Origin: JBBROS01 sp963792675
GTDB lineage: Bacteria; Pseudomonadota; Alphaproteobacteria; Acetobacterales; Acetobacteraceae
Assembly: GCA_963792675.1 (NCBI GenBank)
Contig: CAWBWT010000005.1
Coordinates: forward strand, 124,001-188,000
Direction of reading: 5' to 3'
DNA: 64,000 nucleotides
In this document: in pieces, positions 55,945 through 64,000 of the stretch
Numbering within the stretch: position 1 is the stretch's first letter
Layout of the letters: every line of letters begins with the position of its first letter
Position numbers and translations under genes: made by a program
Notes under the pieces: generated by a model
The model's input: the letters and a program-made list of their open reading frames with translations, nothing else
Databases searched by the model: none
What the model was told of the DNA's origin: nothing

Positions 55945-56247
55945 ATGAACGACCTGAAGGCCTTCGCCCGGCTGCTGCTGCCCGTATCGGTGCTGCTGCT
56001 GTCGGGCTGCGGCGCCGGACGCGGTCACCCGCCGGTTCCGCCGATCCGCACGGAGCAGGTGCCGGCGCCACCGGCGTCGCGCACGGTGATGATATGGCAG
56101 CCGGGTCACTGGGATTGGTCGGGTACCTACTACGCGTGGACCCCGGGGGAGTGGGTGGAGCGCGAAGGCCACGGAACCCTGTGGCAGGACGGCTATTGGC
56201 AGGACAGCGGGACGGGATCCGTCTGGGTCCCGGCGCACTGGCTGTGA
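55945..56247 (+). CDS. YXWGXW-repeat lipoprotein
   Basis: 100 residues. Lipobox LLSGC near residue 22, then two Trp/Gly-rich units (WQPGHWDWSGTYYAWTPGEW, and WQDGYWQDSG..WVPAHW) of the YXWGXW type. Such proteins are outer-membrane or periplasmic lipoproteins of unknown role. Opposite strand to the ABC genes around it, with its own start region. Confidence 0.8.
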   Translation: MNDLKAFARLLLPVSVLLLSGCGAGRGHPPVPPIRTEQVPAPPASRTVMIWQPGHWDWSGTYYAWTPGEWVEREGHGTLWQDGYWQDSGTGSVWVPAHWL

Positions 56248-56266
56248 CCCCTGTGAGCGACCGAGG

Positions 56267-56530
56267 TCAGCGTTGCGGCTGCTCGGTCCGGGGCGGCGTC
56301 GCGGCCTCGTCGTTCGATGGCTGCTCCGTGTTCGGGGCGGCCGTTCTGGCGCCGCCGCCGCCCGCCTGACCGGACACGGCCGGCTGCGACTGCGGCGGGG
56401 CGACCGGCACGGGTGACGGCTGCGGCGCCGGATCGGAGTTGCCCGGCTTGCCGAGCGGGATGATGAATGGCTGCGCCATCGCCGGTGTAGCAATCAGCAT
56501 GGCGGCGAGCAGGGTGCGGGCAAACGTCAT
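56267..56530 (-). CDS. Small exported Pro-rich protein
   Basis: 87 residues. Signal peptide of about 19 residues ending AMAQ; the mature part starts PFIIPLGKPG and is otherwise Pro/Gln/Ala-rich low complexity with no recognisable domain. It follows the ATPase-like membrane protein gene by about 40 bp on the same strand. Function unknown. Confidence 0.6.
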   Translation of the reverse strand: MTFARTLLAAMLIATPAMAQPFIIPLGKPGNSDPAPQPSPVPVAPPQSQPAVSGQAGGGGARTAAPNTEQPSNDEAATPPRTEQPQR

Positions 56531-56570
56531 GACATGGTTCCCAAGCAGGTGGTCAAACTACTGGCTCAAT

Positions 56571-58204
56571 TTATTGGCCATAGCGGAACGAGCGCTGCCC
56601 GTTCGGCCCGGCGGTGTAGGTGCCGATATAGGGCGGCGGGCTGTCGAGCCGGTTCCAGCCGTTATACGGGTCCGGCTCGGCCTGCCGGTCGCGCCAAGGC
56701 CGTTGCACCTGGGGCGGTGTCGGCAGCGGTGCGGGCGGCGGCGTGTAGGCTTGGGAGTTGGTACCTGGTCGTACCAGGCTTGCGACTCCTGCGGATAACC
56801 GGCGCGGGCCGAACGCGACGGCGCCGGTGCCGGCGCGGCGAAGCGGGTGGCCGGTTCGCGGCGCTCCCGCGGCATGCGGGTCGGCTTCGGCGGCACCGGC
56901 AGCCGCGGGCTTGGCTCGGCCGACCCGGATGACGGGTCGGTGCTGGCCACCGGCGGCGGCGCGGCGGGCGCGGTTGCGAGGCTGTCGGGCCGCGGCGCAG
57001 CCGGGCCGGGCAACGGGGCAGGGATTGCTTGCGAAGCGGCCGGTGCGGGCAGCGACGCGGCCGGCGGGACGGCAACGGTCGGCGATTTGCCCGCGGGCGG
57101 GTCGGTCAGTGCGTTTTGCAGCGGCGAAACCGGCGATGGGGGCAAAGCCGGCGGCGCCGAGTTCACGGCCGTGTTCGAGGCTGTGTTCGGGGGGGCGTCC
57201 GGCTGCACGATGGGCGCCGGGAGGACCAAGGAGGGCGGCTTGGCCGGCTGGCCCGACCACACGAAGTAGATCGCAACGCCGGCCGCCATTGCACCGAGCG
57301 CCGCGGCCGTTTGCAGGTCGAACCGCAGCGGATTGCTGGTCCGGACCTGGCGCGGCGCCATGGGCCGGATGGCCGCCGGTCGCACGAACGCGGCGGCGGC
57401 GGCGGGACGGCTCGCGCCTTCGGGATGGGTCGCCTGGGGGGCCGGCCTGGGCTCCGGCCCGCGCGCCGGCGCGGCTGGGGCTGGCCCCGGGGCGGGGCGC
57501 GCGGCCGCCGCGGCAAACTCCCACGGCGCCACCGTATCATCGTCCGCGTCGAACTCCGGCTCCCGCGGAGGCGGCCTCGGCACGGCCAGGCGCGTCGCCT
57601 CGGTGGTTGCAACCGGCATCGCGACCGCCATTCCGGCCCGTTCGATCGGGCGCAAAGCAGGCGCAGGCGCAGCCACCCGGTCCGGCGCGGCGAACCCGGT
57701 CGGCGGCGCCGCCAACGGCGTGTGCGCCAGCCGCGCGGCAAGACCGGCGTATTGCGGCTGGTCGATCACTTCCAGAAGGATCGGGGGGCCGGCAAACACC
57801 AGCCGCAGGTCGGCACTCGCACGGCATACTAAGTCGAGATAGCGCAGCGCGCCGGGCTGCAGCCGATGCGCATCGTTCACGAGCAGTACAATGCGGTCGC
57901 AGCTCGAATCGAGCGCCGTCAGCGTGGCGTAATCCCGCTCGAGCACCTGGTCCGTGTCGCCGTGCTCGCCGGATTGCTGCCGCAGGCTCGCGAGCAGGCT
58001 GCCGAGCCCGAACCCGTCCGGCCCGCTGGCATCCACCCGGCAGACCCGACTGCGCCGCTCCTCGAGGTCACCGGCCGCCTGGTCGAGCAGCGCCCGGCCC
58101 TCGGCGGAATCGGCGAGCAGCACCACGTCGCCACCCGCGAGGACGTCGACGATCAGCCGACGCAACACATCCGGTCTCGAGGGCGGCATGGCTGTGCCGT
58201 GCAT
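56571..58204 (-). CDS. Membrane protein with degenerate ExeA/AAA-like domain and Pro-rich periplasmic tail (one frame break)
   Basis: The ATG ending at 58204 has GGAG 7 nt upstream. Residues 10-165 resemble an ExeA/AAA ATPase domain: the Walker B region RIVLLVNDAHRL is recognisable (about 104-115), but the Walker A loop is replaced by LLADSAEGRALLD, without the GxxGxGK(S/T) pattern. A Pro/Ala-rich linker leads to one membrane helix at about 296-318, then a Pro-rich tail. Near 56755 the original frame becomes Arg-rich and runs to 56558, while another frame continues as NSQAYTPPPAPL and ends with GPNGQRSFRYGQ at 56571; that end looks real. Total about 545 residues. Role unknown; ExeA-like proteins assist envelope assemblies. 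Confidence 0.65.
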
Positions 58205-58308
58205 GAGTGCTCCTGCAAACGTCTCGATAGTTATATGGAACCAAACAGGTCGGAATCGGGGCAAGCGGGCCGGTGGCGCCGCTTATGACGTAATGTTGAG
58301 TTCCGGTG

Positions 58309-59220
58309 TCAACCGCCCTGCTTGGGGTCGAGCACGTCACGTAGGCCGTCGCCCAGCAGGTTGAAAGCCAGCGAGGCGGCGAAAATCGCCAGCCCTGGTA
58401 TGGTCGGCACCCACCACTGGTCGAGGATGAAGCGGCGCGCGGTGGCGATCATCGCGCCCCACTCGGGGCTCGGCGGCTGCGCCCCCATGCCGAGGAAGCC
58501 CAATCCGGCGGCGGTCAGGATGATGCTGCTCATGTCGAGCGTCACTCGCACGACCAGGCTCGGCAAGCAGAGCGGTGCGATATGGCGCAGGATCAGCCGG
58601 GCGGGCGACGCGCCGGCGAGGCGGGCGGCGGCGATGAAGTCGGTGCCGCGCAGCGAGAGGGTCTCGGCGCGGGCCAGGCGCGCATAGGGCGGCCATGCGG
58701 TCAGCGCGATGGCGGCGACGGCGCTGGTAACGCCGGGCTTGAGCGCTGCGACGAACGCCAGCGCCAGGATCAGCCGCGGGAAGGCGAGGAACACGTCGGT
58801 GACGCGCATCAGCAGCCGGTCCCACACGCCGCCGGCATAGCCCGCGACGCAGCCGACCGCGAGCCCGACCGGCGCCACCATCACCACCACAGCGACCACC
58901 ATGCCGAGCGTGATGCGGCCGCCGTACAGCAGGCGCGAGAACACGTCGCGGCCGAGCTCGTCGGTGCCGAACCAGTGCTTCGCGGAGGGCCGGGCCAGGC
59001 GTTGGCTGAGGTCCTGCACGCCGGGGTCGAGCGGCGCAAGCACCGGGGCGAAGACCGCCACCAGGATCAGGAACAACGCGACAAGCAGGCCCGCCATCGC
59101 CAGCGGGTTGCGGCGGAACTGCAGCCACAGCCGGTAGCGCCGCCCCCAAGCGGCTTGCCGGCGCGAGGCGGGCGTGTCCGTCAGCAGCCACGCCCGGCGT
59201 CCGATTGCGGCCTCGCTCAC
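58309..59220 (-). CDS. Dipeptide-type ABC permease (DppC-like)
   Basis: 303 residues, six helices, with an N-terminal cytoplasmic tail. The EAA-type loop is AARLAGASPARLILRHIAP, and HWFGTDELGRDVFSRLLYG is a hallmark of DppC/OppC. GTG start overlaps the upstream permease stop (GTGA). The C-terminal GDGLRDVLDP is typical. Confidence 0.92.
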   Translation of the reverse strand: MSEAAIGRRAWLLTDTPASRRQAAWGRRYRLWLQFRRNPLAMAGLLVALFLILVAVFAPVLAPLDPGVQDLSQRLARPSAKHWFGTDELGRDVFSRLLYGGRITLGMVVAVVVMVAPVGLAVGCVAGYAGGVWDRLLMRVTDVFLAFPRLILALAFVAALKPGVTSAVAAIALTAWPPYARLARAETLSLRGTDFIAAARLAGASPARLILRHIAPLCLPSLVVRVTLDMSSIILTAAGLGFLGMGAQPPSPEWGAMIATARRFILDQWWVPTIPGLAIFAASLAFNLLGDGLRDVLDPKQGG

Positions 59221-60227
59221 CGCACCCTCGGGTCGAGCAGACGATACATCAGGTCGGCCAACAGGTTCAGCGCGACATAGGTGAGGCCGACCACCAGCGT
59301 CGCTCCCAGCACGGCGTTCATGTCGGCATTCAGCAGCGAGCCGGTGAGATACTGGCCGAGGCCGGGCCAGGAAAAGATGGTCTCGGTCAGCACCGCGCCT
59401 TCCAGCAGCCCGGCATAGGCCAGCGCCACCACCGTCACCAACCGCACGAGGATGTTGCCGAAGGCGTGGCGCCAGATGACCGACGCCGCCGAAAGGCCCT
59501 TCGCTCGGGCGGTGATGATGAACTCGCCGCGCAGGGCTTCCAGCATGAACGCCCGGGTCATGCGGGCGATGTAGGCCATGTTGAAGGCGCCCAGCACCAA
59601 GGCCGGCAGCACGAGGTGCGCGGCGGCGTCACGCAGGCTGTCCCAGTCGCCGGCGATGATGCAATCCACCAGCAGGATGCCGGTCACCTGCGGTACCATG
59701 TCTTGATACAGCACGTCCTGCCGCCCCGGTCCCGGCGCCCAGCCGAGCGTCGCGTAGAACACCAGCAGGCTGATCAGCGCGAGCACGAACACCGGGATCG
59801 AGTGGCCGCTGAGGCAGACGACGCGGATCGCCTGGTCGATCCAGCTGCCCTGCCGCACCGCCGCCCAAACGCCGAGCGGGACGCCGACCACCGTCGCAAG
59901 CATGAGCGCGATGGTGGCGAGCTCGAGCGTCGCCGGGAAGAACCGGGCGATGTCGGTCGCGACCCGGTTGCTGGTCATCACCGAGCGTCCGAGGTCGCCC
60001 TGGGCGAGCTGGCCGGTGTAGCGCAGGAACTGCTCCGGCAGCGGCCGGTCGAGCCCCATCTCGCGGCGAGTGCGCTCGTAGACGTCCTGCGGCGCACGGT
60101 CGCCGACCACCGCCAGCACCGGGTCGATCGGCACCACGCGGCCGATGAGGAAGGTGATCAGCACGAGGCCGAACAGCGTGATGGGGATGCTGGCGAGCGT
60201 TGCGGCCAGGGTGCGGAGGCGGCTCAC
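59217..60227 (-). CDS. Dipeptide-type ABC permease (DppB-like)
   Basis: 336 residues from a GTG; an upstream frame extension would run into the REP element and is rejected. Six helices; typical DppB segments are MGLDRPLPEQF, GDLGRS, and ARTRAF-type loop AYIARMTRAFMLEAL, with the EAA loop ARAKGLSAASVIWRHA. Pairs with DppC. Lies 180 bp after the solute-binding protein gene, with REP hairpins in the gap. Confidence 0.92.
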   Translation of the reverse strand: MSRLRTLAATLASIPITLFGLVLITFLIGRVVPIDPVLAVVGDRAPQDVYERTRREMGLDRPLPEQFLRYTGQLAQGDLGRSVMTSNRVATDIARFFPATLELATIALMLATVVGVPLGVWAAVRQGSWIDQAIRVVCLSGHSIPVFVLALISLLVFYATLGWAPGPGRQDVLYQDMVPQVTGILLVDCIIAGDWDSLRDAAAHLVLPALVLGAFNMAYIARMTRAFMLEALRGEFIITARAKGLSAASVIWRHAFGNILVRLVTVVALAYAGLLEGAVLTETIFSWPGLGQYLTGSLLNADMNAVLGATLVVGLTYVALNLLADLMYRLLDPRVR

Positions 60228-60257
60228 GGCCGTTCCGCGGACCCGGGCACCCACCAC

Positions 60258-60347
60258 GAGGTCCCCGGACTTGATCCGGGGACCTCGTCCCGGTTTGGCC
60301 GTTTGCTCCCGCTGGCGAGGGATCCCCGGATCAAGTCCGGGGATGAC
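60258..60347. repeat. Pair of REP-like palindromes in opposite orientation
   Basis: Unit 1, 60258-60286: 12-bp perfect arms GAGGTCCCCGGA/TCCGGGGACCTC around CTTGA. Unit 2, 60320-60347: arms GGATCCCCGGA/TCCGGGGATGAC around TCAAG, which is the same unit inverted. Unit 2 matches the hairpin at 21534-21561 with two compensating changes that keep the stem. In the gap between the solute-binding protein and permease genes it may lower permease expression. Confidence 0.75.
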
Positions 60348-60408
60348 GTGGATTGTGGTTGGGCATGTGGTCGGGCATCTCGTGGGGGCGGGGCGCCTCG
60401 GGGCAACG

Positions 60409-62004
60409 TCAGGCCTTGGTGATGCGGGTGTAGACGCTGCGGTCGCTCAGCGGGCCGATCTCGAAGCCGCTCGTGCCCTTGCGCATGACAGCGACCTCGA
60501 CCTGCTGCAGCATGATCGCGAACGGGCTGCGCTCCTGGTGGTCGCGCTGCATCCGCTCGTACTCCTTCACCCGGCGGTCGGCGTCGAGCTCCTTGACATT
60601 GGCGGCGGCGCGCTCGGTCAGGTCTTTGTCCTGCCAGGATGAGCGCCAGGCGACGGTGCGGTTGGTCGCGGCGTCGGTGTTGTCGGGGTTCATGCAGAAT
60701 GTCTCGGCGTTGCTGTGCGGGTCCATGTAGTCCGACCCCCAGCGCAGCATCGCCAGCTCGTGTTGCCGGGCCCGGGTCTTGGTGATGACCTGGCGGAACT
60801 CGGCCGCGAGCAGCGTCACCCGGATGCCGATGGCGCCGAGGTCGGCCTGCAGCGCCTGCGCCACGTCGCTGAACGGCGCGTTGGACTGGTGGTCCAGCGT
60901 GATGTCGAAGCCGCCCTCGGCGCCGGCCTGCTTCATCAGCGCCTTGGCCTTGTCCACGTCCTTCTGGAACGGCTGATCGGCGAGCGCCGCCGGGAACCCT
61001 TTCGGCAGGAACGCCTGGTGCACCTCGTAGACGGTCGGCGTGATGTTGGTGGCGATGGTCTTGTAATCGATCGCCCACTTGATCGCCTGGCGGACCTCGG
61101 GTTTGGCCAGCATCGGGTGCTTCTGGTTCATCGCCAGGTAGTTGAGGCTCGCCTTGCTGGCGCTGACCTGGGTGAAGGCCGGGTTGCCTTCGAGCTGCTT
61201 GATCTGCTCCGGCGCCAAGGTGCGGGCGATGTCGATGTCGCCCTTCTGCAGCAGCAGCAACTGCGCCGACGGGTCGGGCCGGTGCAGGATCAGCAGCCGC
61301 TTCACCGAGGGCGGGTTCGGGTGGTTGGGGTTGGCGTCCAACGCCACGCTCTCGCTCGCCCGCCAGGAGCGCAGCACCCAGGCGTTCGACCCGGCGCTGT
61401 TGCTCTTGAGCCAGGCGTTGCCCCAATCGTCGCCGGCGATGTGCTGCGAGACGAGCTTCTTGTCCACGACGCCGCCGACGTTGGCCGACAAGCAATACAG
61501 CAGGAAGGTGGGCGACTGCGCTTCCTTGATCTTCAGCACCACCGTTTGCGGATCGGGCGCGGTGATGGTTTCGGCGGCGTTTTCCTTGGTGAAGCCGAAC
61601 TGGTTGATGATGAAGCCCGGCGCCTTGTTCATCGCCACCGCCCGGGTGAGGGTGAACACTACGTCCTCGGCGGTGACCGGGTTGCCGGACGCGAATTTCC
61701 GCCCCTGCTTGACCTTGAAGGTGGTGGTCAGGCCGTCCTTCGAGGTTTCCCAGCTTTCGGCCAGCTCGGGGCGGATATTGGTCGGGTCCTTGGTGTCGGG
61801 GCTGATCAGTTTTTCGTAGATGTTGCCGCAGACCTCGTTGCCGCTGAACTCGAAGCTCTCGCCGGGGTCGAGGCTGATGATGTCGTCGATCTGGTGCGCC
61901 ATCACCACCGTGTCTTTCGGCGTCTCGGCGAAAGCGGGGGCGAAGCGTTCCGTCCAAATGAGCGGCACGGCGGCGGCGCCGAGCAGGGTGCGGCGGTTCA
62001 GCAT
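60409..62004 (-). CDS. ABC transporter solute-binding protein, family 5 (peptide type)
   Basis: 531 residues, intact. Twin-arginine-like signal (NRRTLLGAAA, cleavage near AFAE), then typical family 5 landmarks: DDIISLDPGESFEF, LAESWETSKDG, ASGNPVTAEDVVFTLTR and the hinge LRWGSDYMDPHSNAETF. It delivers peptides, opines or similar compounds to the permeases downstream. First gene of the transporter. Confidence 0.92.
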   Translation of the reverse strand: MLNRRTLLGAAAVPLIWTERFAPAFAETPKDTVVMAHQIDDIISLDPGESFEFSGNEVCGNIYEKLISPDTKDPTNIRPELAESWETSKDGLTTTFKVKQGRKFASGNPVTAEDVVFTLTRAVAMNKAPGFIINQFGFTKENAAETITAPDPQTVVLKIKEAQSPTFLLYCLSANVGGVVDKKLVSQHIAGDDWGNAWLKSNSAGSNAWVLRSWRASESVALDANPNHPNPPSVKRLLILHRPDPSAQLLLLQKGDIDIARTLAPEQIKQLEGNPAFTQVSASKASLNYLAMNQKHPMLAKPEVRQAIKWAIDYKTIATNITPTVYEVHQAFLPKGFPAALADQPFQKDVDKAKALMKQAGAEGGFDITLDHQSNAPFSDVAQALQADLGAIGIRVTLLAAEFRQVITKTRARQHELAMLRWGSDYMDPHSNAETFCMNPDNTDAATNRTVAWRSSWQDKDLTERAAANVKELDADRRVKEYERMQRDHQERSPFAIMLQQVEVAVMRKGTSGFEIGPLSDRSVYTRITKA

Positions 62005-62067
62005 GGCTTGGGTCCCCGAGGTTGCCGGACCATAGCGGCGGCGGTGCCCCGCTATCAATCCAGGCAA

Positions 62068-62832
62068 TCAGTCGAGGAACAGGATGCGCGCCTTGTCCGG
62101 GCCCGGCAGGCTGAAGTCGGCGATGGTCTGCACAAAGCCGGCCGCCTGCGCCTGAACGGCGGTGTAGATGACCTCCTCGTGCTCGAACCGCGCAATGTCG
62201 GCGGCGGTGAGACGGGTGCGGTCGCGATAAATCTCGCTCGTCACGGCCGCCACGGCGGCGAACTGGGTCTGCCGGTCCTGCATCTGCGGGCCGGTCATCG
62301 TGCCGTTGAACGGCACGGCCGAGGGATGGAACAGGAAGCGAGCGGTGCGGTCGGCGCTGCGCTCGCGGCCGGCCAGGAACAGGGTGGTGGCGGCGGATTG
62401 CACGAAGCCGATGGCGTGGGTGTCGATTCGGGCTGGTAGGCCGCGGATGAAGCTGTAGGTGGTGAGCATCGGATCGACCAGGCCGCCTGCCGAGTGCAGC
62501 ACGATCGTGATGTCGGCCACCCCGGCCTCGACCAGGATGGTGAGCTGCCGGCGCAAGGCGCGCATCGAGGCCACGTCGATGTTCTGGTCGAACAGCACGT
62601 AGTAGCGCTTGCTGCGGTCGATGACTGCCGGCGCGGCCGCCTGCGGGGTCGGTGCCGGTGGCCGGGCCGCAGGCGGGGCCGCCGCGGGCGTGGACGCGGG
62701 CGGGGGCGGCAGCATCGGCGGGATCGGCCCCGGCACCTCGGCCGGCGGCGCCGGATCCTGGCCGCGAGCCAGGCGCGGCAGCCCGGCGGCGGCCAACACG
62801 GCAAGGGCAAGGCGACGGGTGGGGAGGAGCAT
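62068..62832 (-). CDS. Exported ClpP-like serine protease
   Basis: 254 residues. N-terminal signal (about residues 1-24), a Pro/Ala-rich linker to about residue 70, then a ClpP/crotonase-type domain: HSAGGLVDP (oxyanion loop), Ser146 in GFVQSAATT and His169 in FLFHPSAV. Related to ClpP-class envelope proteases rather than cytosolic ClpP, which has no signal. The target is unknown. The start ATG has GGGAGGAG just upstream. 44 bp downstream of the cardiolipin synthase gene. Confidence 0.8.
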   Translation of the reverse strand: MLLPTRRLALAVLAAAGLPRLARGQDPAPPAEVPGPIPPMLPPPPASTPAAAPPAARPPAPTPQAAAPAVIDRSKRYYVLFDQNIDVASMRALRRQLTILVEAGVADITIVLHSAGGLVDPMLTTYSFIRGLPARIDTHAIGFVQSAATTLFLAGRERSADRTARFLFHPSAVPFNGTMTGPQMQDRQTQFAAVAAVTSEIYRDRTRLTAADIARFEHEEVIYTAVQAQAAGFVQTIADFSLPGPDKARILFLD

Positions 62833-62876
62833 GGCGGGGTCCGGGTTGGAGGCGCCGGCAACACGCCGGCGGACGG

Positions 62877-64000
62877 TCAAAGGTAGGGCATCGCCAGCCG
62901 CGCCGCCGCGTCGCGCAGGCGGATCGGCAGGGAGCGGCCATCGAGTTCGGCCTGGGTCAGCTGCCGGCCCTGGTTGGCGCGGACCAGCTTGGTCAACTCG
63001 GCCGCCAGCGTGTCGTCGAACACCTCCAGGCACAGCTCGAAGTTGAGCCGGAACGAGCGGATGTCCCAGTTGCAACTGCCGACCAGCACCCATTCATTGT
63101 CCACCAGCATCACCTTGGAGTGGCGGAACGGCGGCGGTGAGCGCCAGATGCGGGCGCCGTCGCGCAGCAGCGGCCCGACATTGGCGCGCATCGCCCAGTC
63201 CACGAAGACATGGTCGCTTTCTTCCGGGACGACGACGTCGATCGTGACGCCGCGCATCGCCGCCATCGACAGCGAGGTGAGCAGCCGCTCGTCGGGGAGG
63301 AAGTAGGGCGTCATCACCACGATCCGCTCGCGGGCGCAGGCAACCGCCTGCAGGATGGCGAACTCGATCTTCTCGACGTCCTCGTCCGGGCCGCTATCGA
63401 TGATGCGCGCCGGCGAGTGGCCGCGGTCGCGGATGTCAGGAAACCAGAGGGCGGGGTCGAGGTCTTCGTCGGTGGCGAAGTTCCAGTCCTGCGCGAAGGA
63501 CTGCGCAAGCTCGCGCACGACCGGCCCCTCGATGCGGAAATGCGTGTCCTGCACCGGCTCCTTCGGATGTTCCGCCAGCACGTTCTGGGCGGCGATGTTG
63601 ACGCCGCCGGTGAAGCCGATGTGGCCGTCGATCACCAGGACCTTCTTGTGCGAACGCAGGTTCAGGAACGGCATCCGCCAGGGCATCACCGCGTGCAGGA
63701 ACCGCGCCGCCGGCACGCCACGGCGCCGCAGATGATGGTAGGCGGGGGTCGTCAGCCAGCCGCCGCCGACGCCGTCGATCAGCACACGGACGGCAACGCC
63801 GCGGTTATTGGCGTCGGCCAGCGCCTCGACGAAGCGGCGGCCCCAGGCGTCGTCCTCGAAGATATAGGAGGACATGCCGACGCAACGCTTGGCGCCGGCG
63901 ATCGCGTCCAGCATGGCGGGATAAGCCTCGTCGCCGTCGTGCAGGACCTGCACGGCATTGGCGTCGAGCAGCGGCCGCCCGGTGATGCGGCCGACGCCGC
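62877..64000 (-). CDS. cls: Cardiolipin synthase-like phospholipase D protein, 5' truncated by the window end
   Basis: At least 374 codons; the start lies beyond 64000. Both HKD motifs are intact: SHKKVLVIDGHIGFTGG and RHSKVMLVDNEWVLVGSCN. The order of motifs, spacing and the NGDEAYP-like lead (HDGDEAYPAML) fit bacterial ClsA/ClsB enzymes that transfer phosphatidyl groups between phosphatidylglycerols. The N-terminal membrane helices of ClsA would be upstream of the window. The C-terminus LARLAMPYL-type end is typical. Confidence 0.87.
   Translation of the reverse strand, partial: GVGRITGRPLLDANAVQVLHDGDEAYPAMLDAIAGAKRCVGMSSYIFEDDAWGRRFVEALADANNRGVAVRVLIDGVGGGWLTTPAYHHLRRRGVPAARFLHAVMPWRMPFLNLRSHKKVLVIDGHIGFTGGVNIAAQNVLAEHPKEPVQDTHFRIEGPVVRELAQSFAQDWNFATDEDLDPALWFPDIRDRGHSPARIIDSGPDEDVEKIEFAILQAVACARERIVVMTPYFLPDERLLTSLSMAAMRGVTIDVVVPEESDHVFVDWAMRANVGPLLRDGARIWRSPPPFRHSKVMLVDNEWVLVGSCNWDIRSFRLNFELCLEVFDDTLAAELTKLVRANQGRQLTQAELDGRSLPIRLRDAAARLAMPYL

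Noticed and set aside
60224..62941. 905-codon open frame on the minus strand
   Set aside because: Out-of-frame shadow of the solute-binding protein and ClpP-like genes; no conserved motif.

Overview
The window is high-GC, gene-dense bacterial chromosome with long overlapping operons, many GTG and TTG starts, a hopanoid cluster, System I cytochrome c maturation, TRAP and Liv-type transporters and alphaproteobacterial REP-like hairpins. This fits an alphaproteobacterium, most likely a Rhodospirillales/Acetobacteraceae member (inference from gene content; no rRNA or marker gene is present). I saw no tRNA, rRNA, prophage, IS element or CRISPR array.

Layout. 1-1003: end of msrP, a small membrane protein, a convergent Nudix hydrolase. 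1059-4076: promoter plus a dctPQM TRAP transporter. 4127-4479: inverted repeat and a small membrane ORF lying antisense to the 3' end of an esterase. 4230-7196 (minus): solute-binding protein (two frame breaks), crcB, lipoprotein esterase. 7318-11026: large multidomain glycosyltransferase with N-terminal repeats (one frame break). 11147-14640: carboxymuconolactone decarboxylase-like protein, pobA and a ThDP-dependent decarboxylase. 14725-21465: livK (one frame break), livH (several), a livM-livG fusion, livF and an S9 prolyl oligopeptidase, all one transcription unit. 21640-26767 (minus): ccmC-D-E-F-G-H-I. 26855-29901: YciI, EVE, Rieske and acs in tight succession. 29935-31645 (minus): a hypothetical gene and argG. 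31837-34068: a large extracellular-type protein whose C-terminal repeats match those of the 7.3 kb glycosyltransferase. 34189-35424: two stress/envelope proteins, then a strong terminator. 35502-37737: type III polyketide synthase plus FAD oxidoreductase. 37744-39814 (minus): alpha/beta hydrolase and a glycosyltransferase. 39947-41071: topoisomerase IB. 41150-43645: paaG-paaI-paaK. 43736-54124: hopanoid block, with hpnN and hpnH on plus and dxs-hpnM-hpnI-hpnJ-hpnK on minus. 54152-62004: a dipeptide-type ABC transporter split by three unrelated envelope genes. 62068-64000 (minus): an exported ClpP-like protease and a truncated cardiolipin synthase.

Themes. Much of the content serves the envelope: hopanoids with their isoprenoid precursor enzyme, cardiolipin, glycan synthesis, surface protein and lipoproteins. 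The rest is uptake and catabolism of organic acids, amino acids/peptides and aromatics. The points most worth following are the repeat family shared by a glycosyltransferase and a surface-type protein, a membrane protein with a degenerate ExeA-like ATPase domain, the antisense gene pair at 4.2-4.5 kb, and a cluster of frame breaks at 6-16.5 kb that may be assembly errors.
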